DNA of 64,000 bases from Neoceratodus forsteri. Taxonomy: Eukaryota; Chordata; Ceratodontiformes; Ceratodontidae. Location of the stretch: assembly GCA_016271365.2 (NCBI GenBank), contig CM057452.1, positions 1,244,741,001 through 1,244,805,000 on the forward strand, written 5' to 3'. The position numbers were made by a program, and so were the translations under genes. Positions 49,690 through 58,564 of the stretch are shown here, in pieces. Numbering within the stretch: the first letter of the stretch is position 1; every line of letters begins with the position of its first letter. Below the pieces are notes generated by a model. That model had not been told where the DNA came from. It did no database searches and worked only from the letters and a program-made list of their open reading frames with translations.

Positions 49690-50310
49690 CCATATCAAAC
49701 AGCAGTAAGCAACTGTACTTTTATAAATTCTACTCACCATCAGCAAACATAATGAAGTACCATACCATACCACTAGATTAGTTTATGCAACAGCTGTCAT
49801 CAGCTTAAGCCAGCCCTGAACTCCAAAGGTAAAGTAATTAAACAGTATAACCGGTAGGTCCTTCTATAACATCAAAATAATTACTTTCAACTATGCCACT
49901 CAGCTCTGTAATAAACCTTAAAATATGCAGCTCACCCCCCCCCCCCCCAAAATACAAAATACATAAACAGAGCATATTTTATGTGATTCCAATGGATCTG
50001 GATCAGGGTAATCATCTGGTTCTTCACTGCTGGGTGGCTCCATCAATGCTCCTTCCAGAACATGTAGGATTTGAGGTAGGTCAGGTGCCCAAAATCTGTT
50101 CCAGCTCCTCGAAAAAAAAAAACATGTTATTCTCCCACCACCAGAACAATGATTTCTATCCTTTACTTTACGATATTTAACTACCAGCTGTTTTATTTTC
50201 TCCATAGATTTCTTGGCTGACCTCTCCACACCATTCTCACTCAGATAGTTGGAAATCTTTTGAGTAAATGTTTGAGTTCCTCCTATAGTTTGAATGCTTC
50301 TCTTACACAA
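49028..50310 (-). pseudogene. Myb/SANT-like DNA-binding protein gene of the Harbinger element
   Basis: Exon-like part 1 (50310-about 49990) reads TFTQKISNYLSENGVER, MEKIKQLVVKYRKVKDRN and GRITCFFF. This matches the 'L...Gy.Rs..QCr.Ki..LK.kYrkvkd.n..SG..r..cpf...ld' pattern of Myb/SANT-like domains encoded by Harbinger elements. It is followed by an acidic PPSSEEPDDYPDPDPLE stretch. A good splice acceptor (CTTTTCTTTTAG on the minus strand, near 49575) precedes SEGNQDSSLNNDRL and, further on, GPPAKRTAR. The frame 49354-49028 has a charged coiled-coil end (NERVRSNTEMEERMRRHEV). In Harbinger, this protein helps carry the transposase to the nucleus and to the TIRs. Frameshifts and a CA microsatellite in the presumed intron indicate decay. 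Confidence 0.65.
49643..49691. repeat. (CA)n microsatellite
   Basis: A CA run inside the presumed intron of the Myb/SANT-like gene. Separate poly-T (49365-49380) and poly-C (about 49932-49947) runs lie nearby. Confidence 0.95.
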
Positions 50311-50724
50311 ACTCCTGTAACTAACAGTCTATCAGGAGCTTACTGGCTTTGTCCAATCAACTTGTTGAAGAATCATTCATATTATTACCTGACACAGTAT
50401 TATATATGGAATGCAGACCTGTTACATTTGCTTTGCCTTCTGTCAGACTGGTTAACTGCATGTACAGCCACTCACCACCACGTTTCCTACGCTACACTCA
50501 GTTTCAATGGTGTGGAAATGCACAGTGGGATATGCAGCCGCCCGCAATGCATCATGGGTGTCAGGAGGCATAACATGCAAGCAGCACAAGCACGGACTGA
50601 ATGCCCATCAAAACCACAAGGTAAAATGTTTTAAGTTTCAAACCATGTTTAAAAATGTTATTAAATATAGGTCCCTTGCAGAGTTTAATCATGGTGTGTA
50701 TCCTGTCAGCTGTGATATGCCAGG

Positions 50725-50895
50725 TCTGTTTTAGTGGACTGCTTCAAGAAGGGGTGGGACAGGGCAAAGGGGAGGGTAAAGGGAGGGGGGGTGAGGCAGC
50801 TACCGAATAGGAAGCTAGCTGCATTCATGAGCAACCTAGATAGACCATGATGGCCTTTTGCTGTTGGCAAATTTCATATGTTCGTATGTTTTTTA
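50725..50895 (+). mobile_element. CR1 3' terminal scrap
   Basis: A plus-strand frame LDCFKKGWDRAKGR and VRQLPNRKLAAFMSNLD is the last part of a CR1-like ORF2. The UTR TAGACCATGATGGCCTTTTGC follows, with a TTCATATGTTCGTATG octamer tail. It lies just inside the right end of the Harbinger interval. Confidence 0.65.
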
Positions 50896-50999
50896 AACAC
50901 ATTTTCAAACTGTGTTAAGAGCAGACACAAACTGTTTCATCTTCTTAAAATGTTTTAAAAGTCTTAAAGCATTTTAAGAAGTCCAGTGTGTACAGGGCC

Positions 51000-52029
51000 T
51001 GACTCTCCTATCTGCTAGTTCACTCCCCCACCCTGCATCTGCACAGAAAGCACTCCAGAGTGCCGCCTCCTGCAGAGACAGCATGGCAGGCAGCTGGCAA
51101 ATATGATTGCAACCTGGTTTTACCGGGAGGATCAGGATGAAGGAGATGGTTATATCTGCAACACAAACTGACATATTTGTGTTCACAGCTTGTCTGAATG
51201 TCACTCCTTCTTACCTTCTAAATCCCCAGATTTTTCTCCTCTCGCATCCCACTCACTGTCCCCCTTTACACTCACTTCTATTTCATTCTTCCCATAGACA
51301 GAAACAGTGTTGTAATCATGTAGAATATATGATGATGTACTGCATTTGCAAAGAATATGACTGCTATCAAAGAAAACAAAAACTGAATGGTATAAGGAAC
51401 TTATGTGGTTCCCCAGAGAAGTGATCTTTACTTTAGTTTCCTGGCTTTTCATTAGCTCTCTCTTACTTTGTTGAGTTTTCTTAGTTCAAAATCATGATAA
51501 CTGAGTGTTTTAGTTTAAAATTCCATTCACTGGTTCCCCCCTTCACATAACCCGCACTCCACCGTTCTCTATGTCCACAGAGAGGAATAATGTTATTATT
51601 TTCAGTAGCACATGAAAACTATGAGAAGCAGTAGAATAGGGAGTGTCTATACACAGAGTGGTAGTAACAACGGGTAATAACACCATTTGTGTTTCTTAAT
51701 GGACTGATCACAATTCCTCTATTCAATTCCTATATTTTTTAATTTTGGGAGCTACTGTCTAAATCACAATATCAGGTAGCACCCCCCCCAGGTAAAGAAC
51801 CTAGCAGAGACACAAGGAACCTGTTGTCTTTTCTTCCATTGCCGCGGACATCTCTAGGCAAGCACTGGGCAGTAGTGCTCGGTTGGCAAGTGACATCATG
51901 ACTCATCAATGTCATGACATGTAGCTATGGCCCGGGGAGCCAAAACCACATATAAAGAAGTAAGACACAAGTGCCAGTCACTACTACACAGGGTAGAGTA
52001 GTAAGTATGTTTCTTAAATCTTTTTCAAC
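51000..52029. other. Spacer without recognised features
   Basis: No supported gene or element. Open frames are short and compositionally plain. Confidence 0.4.
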
Positions 52030-52265
52030 CTGTGTGGGAGGTAAGAAGCTATTTGGATTTTGCCCCGTCCCCAAGATATACCCCCCTTGGAGCTGAGAAT
52101 CCAAATTCAGGGAGGTGTGGGGGGAAGGGGGTGCAGCTCACAATGCAAAAAAAAAATTTTGTGCATCCAGATGTCGCCTTAAAGTGTATATCATTGATTT
52201 GCTTTTCAGAGATATATACACTCACCATAATAGTGATTGCTGATTTGCAGTCGCTATTATGACAT
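52030..52265 (+). repeat. Palindrome-ended repeat family, copy 2
   Basis: Same block order as 48231-48475, with GGATTTTGCCCCGTCCCCAA, GAGCTGAGAATCCA, CCAGATGTCG and TATACACTC. The terminal palindrome has decayed here (AATAGTGATTGC against GCAGTCGCTATT). Same orientation as copy 1. Confidence 0.75.
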
Positions 52266-52916
52266 GGAACCATTGTCAGTCCATGGGTGATACTCTGCCC
52301 TCTGCCTGGCCTGACTTACTATCTTCCCGCTACTGGTCACTGTCACCATGGTTATTAATGTGGAGTGGTGCAAGGTGGGGGTGCTTCCTTCCCTGGCTTC
52401 ACTGTTCATCTTCTTGCAGATTTGAGGGGGTTGCTGGCTAATCTTGTTTACTGCAGCCAGTGCCTCTGTCCATCCATGCTTCTTCTATGACCTGCATGCT
52501 CCCAATCAACCAACACTGACTGACCTTGACCAGCACGTACTTGCTCTCCTGCTGGGTTTCGTCCTTTAGCCGACATTGACTGACCTTGACCAGCACCTAC
52601 AGTACCTGCTCTCCTTCTGGGTTTTGTCCGCTCTTGCTGCCTCAGCCTGCTCTTGCCAGCAGTCAAGCTGCTGCAGACTATTGTACTACTCTGGCGGTCT
52701 CTGCCTCTAGTCTCTCTCCTCCAGTCTAGACCAGAAGATGTCCAGATTGATCCTGGTTGCTGTTGCCATTATCCAGTTCTTCCTTCTCTTCTTTTTCACC
52801 TCCAGCTCCTTTTGTGTGATCACCCCCAATAAAGACCATCATCACAGGCATCAATTGTATTCATCATCTCAATGAAGTAAGTGTATGTATATTGACACTT
52901 TATGTTTAATTAATAA
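52266..52916. other. Unassigned C-rich segment with a 61-bp tandem duplication
   Basis: Units at 52509-52569 and 52570-52630 both carry TGACTGACCTTGACCAGCAC and a CTGGGTTT(C/T)GTCC block. C/T-rich DNA with AATAAA at 52830 follows. The composition would suit an LTR with its polyadenylation signal, but no partner was found. Confidence 0.4.
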
Positions 52917-53222
52917 TGGGCCCCTTATTCAGAAAATGAGGCAAGTGCAGCGCAAATGTTTGTGCTGCTCTTGCCCCTGTGCTGCCCCCATCTGCTGTGA
53001 TATTCAGATGGATAGTGAGCTGCACTCTCCAACTTAGTATTGGTCCATGTCAGCACACTGCAAAGTGAATCTGTGTTGCCCCTACCTGACATGGACCAGG
53101 GCTGCCTATGCTGGACCAGGAATAGTGCTGCCCAAAACAGGATAGTGCCAAGTCCCATGTGGGCTATAATCAGCCCAAGCATGAAAATCAAACCTTCGAG
53201 CATGCAAGGTGCTAAGGGGCCA
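52917..53222. mobile_element. Candidate MITE with GGCCCCTTA termini
   Basis: TGGGCCCCTTA at 52917-52927 and TAAGGGGCCA at 53213-53222 are inverted copies with one extra G on the left. The interior is noncoding, about 300 bp. Flanks AAT and TTT do not give a clean target duplication, so superfamily is open. Confidence 0.45.
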
Positions 53223-53299
53223 TTTGCATGGCCACTATGAGCTCATTTTCATTGGATGCAGCAGCCCCTTACCACCACATACACAGAGTACACAAGAGC

Positions 53300-53510
53300 C
53301 CTGGTAGTTGAGTGGTTACCTCCACCTCTTGATTGCCAGTAGACTATTTCTTTTGTATTCCTTGGTGGTCCAGTGGTTTCCCCCGATCACCCATTGACTA
53401 TTTCTTTAGTGTTCTCTGGTGGTCCAGTGGTTCCCCACCCCACCAATCCCCCAGTATGTCTTATTCCAACACTTCATGATGGTCCAGTTACCCCTCCTGA
53501 ACAGCCCCCA
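53300..53510 (+). repeat. 55-60-bp minisatellite with GGTGGTCCAGTGGTT core
   Basis: Units centred on GGTAGTTGAGTGGTT, GGTGGTCCAGTGGTT (twice) and GATGGTCCAGTTACC occur at about 53311, 53364, 53419 and 53479. Each is followed by C-rich DNA and a TGACTATTTCTTT or related spacer. The core is the same as that on the minus strand of the 19600-20265 array. Confidence 0.7.
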
Positions 53511-55557
53511 CTAAACCGCTGACATTCTGCCTCCCTGTACTGCACCCCCCCTTACGCCTTGTGCCTGGTGATCCTAACTGCTACATATAGCAACTTAGTA
53601 AAATGACATGATAGAGATCACTTGAGCTTCCCTGTCAAGGTCTAGCATGTCATCTCACTCCTTAATGAAAACAGAACTTTAATGTGTATGCTTGCCAACA
53701 TATGTCTGTATATGTTGTGACTGACAAAATCTTGCTCCTGTTGTTCTCTGTCCCCAATATAAAGTGAACCAAACCAGTTTAGGTATATTTCAGTTCTAGG
53801 CTTAATAGTCAGCCATATTGGTACTACCACACTGGTTCAAAAGGTATGGTAGCAGCCAATCTCCCCAACGTTTTAGCTGTGGCTGCACCCATGTTGAAAT
53901 ACTAGCCTCTTGTGTATTCATAATGTAAGAATAAGAGTTTAGGACTGATATGTTTGGCTATAAATGTTTTTAACTTGCTAACAGAAAATGTATCCATTAT
54001 ATATATATATTTTTGCAATCCCATAGAACTGCTCTAATTGCTGTGTGACTGTTGATTGTGGCACTGCTAATCTCATCAGAATGCCTGGCGGTGGTGTTTA
54101 TGCTTTAATAGAAATGCATTAATTGTTTGATGGAGAAAAATTCAGCCATATACTATAAACTTGAGATTGTTTAGTGTTAATAGTCATATATACTGCAGTT
54201 TATCTAATGAGCCATGTTGATTTCATTGCTGACAGATGCCCCACTCCCCAATTCAGATTTCAATAATCTAAGTGGTCCCCACCACCCCAAATATTGTCCT
54301 TAAGTTTTAGCCTCACATCTGAGCCACTTCCTTATTATATTGAATGCGCTGTGTTAGTAAAAGTGAATTCGATCTGCATGCATGTTCTTGATGTATTTCT
54401 TTTGTAGTTAGATTGCACTTGAAATTGTATGAGGGGCAGCAAAGTTGCTGAAAGAATCATGCTCTGCAGAAACCAATGCAGCTCCACCACCATCCCAGCA
54501 AGGGACCCAGTGACAAATTTTGTTGCCCTCCTTCATTTTTCTCACCTTCTCCTCCCATCAATGACATATCAGAACCCTCTTTTCTCTGTTTCCTCTGTCC
54601 ATTTCTCTGTATATTCCCATGCAATCTTACATTCCTTTCATTAAAGCCTGTTTAATCCTTTGATAAATGGCAGACAAGATAACACTGGGCACCTCCTATT
54701 GGGTTTCTGCTCCCAGTTAACTTTTATTTTTGCCTGCATTGAAAGCACAAACTGAACATCTTGTTACATTAAGGCTATATCGAGGTGTGTCACTATTGGG
54801 TCCAGTGCAGCTCAAGCTGAATTGGGCTTGCTAGTGACAGGCCAATGATCAACCAGGCTGATTGTAACAGTGTTCTCTGCTTGCTGGTCGGAAACTTCTT
54901 ATAGTGCAAAAGAGCATGCACCCAGAAAGCATGAACATCCTCCCCCAAGTCTGTGGCTAGGTTGTACTCCACTTATCCCTAATTTCAATCAGGAACTCTA
55001 GATCTTCCCAAATGTTGTTGCTGGCACTGTGGAGCATAGTCAGTAGGTATAGTTGTACCATGAAGGCAAAGACAGGCATAGTCATGAAATTAGAAATGTA
55101 TTTAACATGCAGAAAAGATGGCAAACACCAAGCAAGATGTCTTTGATTGCAAATGTGACACATAGCTGCAATGCAACCCCTTAGGGAACATCACATGATA
55201 TGATGTTCCATATGTGGGTGCATTGCAAAGATGTAACTGTTTCACTTTTTGTTACTCACCAAGGGCTGCTGTTGATCACACTTGTTCCATCATTCTGCAA
55301 TGATTTATTTTTCCGTCCCTGTGGCTTCCATTATTTTGTAGTTGCTAAGCAGGCCCCTGGTCTCCTTGCAATGGTATGCTCTCAGCAAATTGTAGTCCTC
55401 TGCTGTCATTTACAGTCATAGCCATGGCAACTGCAGCTGCAAATCTGAAAAGTACATGCTAGGAAAGGAACGGAGAATACATGAAAAGATGTGACAGGCT
55501 GGTGTGCAGGTAGTTAGATATGAATTTTAATGCTACAGAAGTCAAAATAAAAACCTT
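53511..55557. other. 2 kb without a recognised gene
   Basis: Mixed AT-rich sequence with a short (AT)n at 54000-54010. The open frames lack recognisable domains. Confidence 0.45.
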
Positions 55558-56189
55558 GGGCCAGATTTTCCAAGACCAGGGAATGTTGCATGGTGCTTGC
55601 ATTAAAAAAATGATGCAAGGAGCAGGACGTGTCAAAACTTGTGTCCGTTCTGATTTTCAAATGGTGCTTGATCAAAAACAGATCTGTATGCACCAGACTG
55701 GCTTGTGCCATGCTTGCATCAAAAAAATACCTACCCCATGTTGGAAGGGATGCCCGCATCACAGGAATGATGCACTATCCACTGATTTGGGATTTTCAAA
55801 TAAAATAGGTCCTGTCCTTGTGCTTAAGATACATGCCACTGTTAGACCAGCCAGTACTGGTCTAACTGATACTAGAGCATAAAGAAAGGCCACAGCAAGT
55901 GGGCAGACCTGACTGTGATACTATTAATGGCATTCTGCTGCAACAGTCCTGCAATTTAGATATCATAATGCTGTCCCAAGTACTGTAGCAAATAAACTAC
56001 TGCTTCCAGAGGCCATTTCATCGCCCGTAATTTTGACTCCATTTGCATCATTTTCACTCCGTGCATCGTATTTTTGACTCAGCTTGCCTCCTTCTCAGCC
56101 TGTGTCATTCTTGCTCCAGGAATCATAGCTTTGAAGCAGTGGACCTTGTATCATTTTGCGGTAATTTACCACAGAGAATGCTTTTCTTT

Positions 56190-57857
56190 CTCTTTTTTGT
56201 TTGAACTTTCTGTTTATTAATGTTCATAAAAAACACAAAGTTTATTCCAGGTGCATTACATGAGGATTTACAAATAAAATTCACATGAGGGCACCACCCC
56301 TCTTAATACATGCAAATAATTTTACACGACACATCAATTAGATACGTCAGGTGGGGGAAGAAGCCTTAATACTAATCAAATCAGTATCTAATTATTCAAA
56401 ATTTGCTATGCTAGTGAGCCCATGAGCTACATATTACTATCAACTGCGTAGTATATATTTTTTAAATCCACCCCCCTTTAACCTGCAAAGGTGAAAATGA
56501 ATAAAAAACAACACATGCTTTACCAGCTGTTAAATGTACCAAAGGGTACACACCCAATCTAGAATTAGAGCACCTTTTTTAAAATTGCCCACTTAACCCT
56601 TTGAAGACTGGATGTTAAGTAGCAAAACAAAATATTTTAAACTGTAAATTACATATTACAAATTGGATTCCCTCTGTAGACCCTCTGAAACTTGGCCTCA
56701 ATCTAAATATACATGATAACAGTAGCCTGCTAACAAAACTAAGGGTGCTACATATTGAGGGAGAGCATGAGCATTTTGCAAACCTGCACATTAATATGTT
56801 GGTCAGAATAGATTAAGTGTCCAGTTCTGTGTCTTCTGAATCAGACTGTGAACTTATGTCTCTCCTACTCTGATAGATGCATGCTTTTTCATCCATTTAA
56901 GAACCTCAGAAGGATAAAATAAATGTATACTTTTGCTTCATGGACTATTCATAATTGAGCCGGGAACAACTGTCCATGTGGGATCCATGCCTCCTGCAGC
57001 ATGGTGCTAATGCCATCAAATCTCTTCCTCCACTGACGAGGGGCATAGGTTAAATCTGGATAGATAGAAATGCGATGTCCATCATGCAGCAAGGACTGCT
57101 TCTGCCTTGTCAATGCCAACAAAAAGTCTCCAGTGCCAATTCTGTCAATGCCCATAATGATGGACCTTGGAGCATCCACATTTATGGGTCAGCCTCTGAA
57201 TGCTACCTGGTAAGCCTTTTATATAGCCCAGGTAGGGTCCAACAATGGTTGCCCCAGCTGCTGCTCCAACCACTCCCTCAGAAACAGACCCAAATGGTCC
57301 CTTTCACTAGTCTCTGGCATCCTATTGATTCTTATATTCACAGCCCTGGCCTGGTTCTCTAAATTCTCTAGCTGTGATCTTAAATGTGTATTTTCCTTTA
57401 CCAGGTGAACCGTGGCTCCAAGGGCTGCCTCGGCTTGTTTTTTTCATTCCATTGCTTCAACTTTGAGATGAGAGACATCCGAATCCATGCTGGTTACTCT
57501 GCTTGCCAGCGAGTCAGATTTGTCCCCGAGGTTAGCCATTGAGGCTAACAATTGGGTCATTTTGTGGCCCAAAGATTGTATGGTTTCCTCACCTGCAGTT
57601 GGTAGAGCAGTGAGGTCTCAGCCCTGTGCGGAGCTCACGGTCAGGGGGATTGGAAGATTTTTAGCTTTGCTGTCCTCTGAAGTTGATTTTTCTTTTTTCA
57701 GATTCCCCGTGTCAGTACCGGAGGTCTTCCACTGGGAGATGTGACTATTAACTGTATTCACTGCACCAGTAAAACTATTTTATTTAGATTAAATGCAGCT
57801 GAAATCATGGAGCTCTAAATCTTGGCTTCCATCTTGCTCAGGCTCTATAGCACCCCC
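56190..57857 (-). mobile_element. HAL1-like L1 derivative carrying only ORF1
   Basis: The insertion is bounded by ATGCTTTTCTTT at 56178-56189 and again at 57858-57869, an exact 12-bp target duplication. On the minus strand it starts GGGGGTGCTATAGAGCC, has an L1 ORF1 remnant (about 57835-56949) and ends in about 760 bp of noncoding DNA with AATAAA-type signals and an A-rich end. There is no RT or endonuclease between the two duplication copies, so the whole 1.67-kb unit is an ORF1-only element, as in mammalian HAL1 'half-L1' elements. Confidence 0.75.
56949..57835 (-). pseudogene. L1 ORF1p-like RNA-binding protein
   Basis: ORF1p forms trimers on L1 RNA. The minus strand reads a weak N-terminus, then a coiled-coil-like stretch (MASLGDKSDSLASRVTSM; AALGATVHLVKENTHLRSQL), then AVNIRINRMPETSERDHLGL of the RRM domain. 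The C-terminal domain (57179-56949) has RSIIMGIDRI, ALTRQKQSLLHDGHRISIYP, DLTYAPRQWRKRFD and a final GQLFPAQL, the usual ORF1p ending. About five in-frame stops are present. Confidence 0.75.
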
Positions 57858-58564
57858 ATGCTTTTCTTTTAAAATGTGACACATAGTAGGTGGTGCACAT
57901 GGATTTGATGAAAGGTGGATGTCTGATGCTTGCATCATTCTAAGGGCCCTTTGAAAATCTGTCCCCTTGTCTTATTTTTTGTCAAGAACATCAATCACAG
58001 TTATGAGACCCCATGCCGGCTTTGATGGAGATTGCACTGGTTACAAAAATACTACAGTGTTGCATAAACACATGCATAATTTACTATAGATTTAGACACT
58101 TTGAACAGTAGAATATGGCTTTATGTGTTGGGGCCATGTATGTTGTAGAAAAATTAGAGCAACTCCTCCATCCAAATCCCAGTGTGATCAGTCTTGTCAC
58201 TTTTTTGAGAGTGAGACCAACTCACTCTTTGGCAGCCAAGTCTCACACTTAAAATTCCAGCATTAGTCATGCGACTCAATGGGTGTCTATCTGACATTTT
58301 ATTTATTTTGATTTAAACTTTGGAGACTGAGATAGGCGCCCTGAGTTGAGACCAGAGTCAGACTGGCCTGCTTTGACTCCTGGACATTTTCAGGAGGGCA
58401 GCTGCTTACCCCCCCACACACACATTCCAAACTCTGAAAATTCTTTGGTTTCTATCAACTGTATTTCAATTTAAATAGGGATTTCTAACCACTGTGGGAT
58501 AATATAAAATGAAAACAGAGCCAGTGTACCAAAGTGAAGTGTAAAACTAATGAGAATGTCACTC

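Larger units (their letters stand above)
37317..50998 (+). mobile_element. PIF/Harbinger transposon expanded by nested insertions
   Basis: GCCCTGTACACACT at 37317-37330 and its exact reverse complement at 50985-50998 are the proposed termini. Inside lie a transposase N-terminus (37895-38120, plus), its continuation (42085-42720, plus) and a Myb/SANT-like gene (minus, 50310-49028), the two genes an autonomous Harbinger carries. Insertions account for the excess length: a CR1 with a Crypton-type element inside it (38140-42085), a Tx1-type L1 (about 43800-47900), a palindrome-ended repeat (48231-48475) and a CR1 tail (50725-50895). Without them the element is about 5.2 kb. No clear 3-bp target duplication is visible. 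Confidence 0.7.
55558..57966. mobile_element. TIR element (GGGCCAGATTTTCCAAG) split by an L1 derivative
   Basis: The left end GGGCCAGATTTTCCAAG (55558-55574) pairs with the right end, whose reverse complement is GGGGACAGATTTTCAAAG (57949-57966). The match is 15 of 17 with one extra base. Between them lie about 740 bp rich in GCATC/GATGC words, interrupted at 56190-57857 by an L1 derivative. No transposase is present. Terminal class is not identified. Confidence 0.7.

Noticed and set aside
49303..49773. 156-residue minus-strand frame through the CA repeat
   Set aside because: Its first half is the (CA)n array read as Cys/Val. Only the part after the acceptor near 49575 is plausible exon.
53311..53440. 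tRNA-Glu-like A boxes
   Set aside because: No anticodon arm, B box or acceptor stem follows, so these are not tRNA genes.
57487..57744. Plus-strand open frame of 85 residues
   Set aside because: It is the antisense of the L1 ORF1 remnant.
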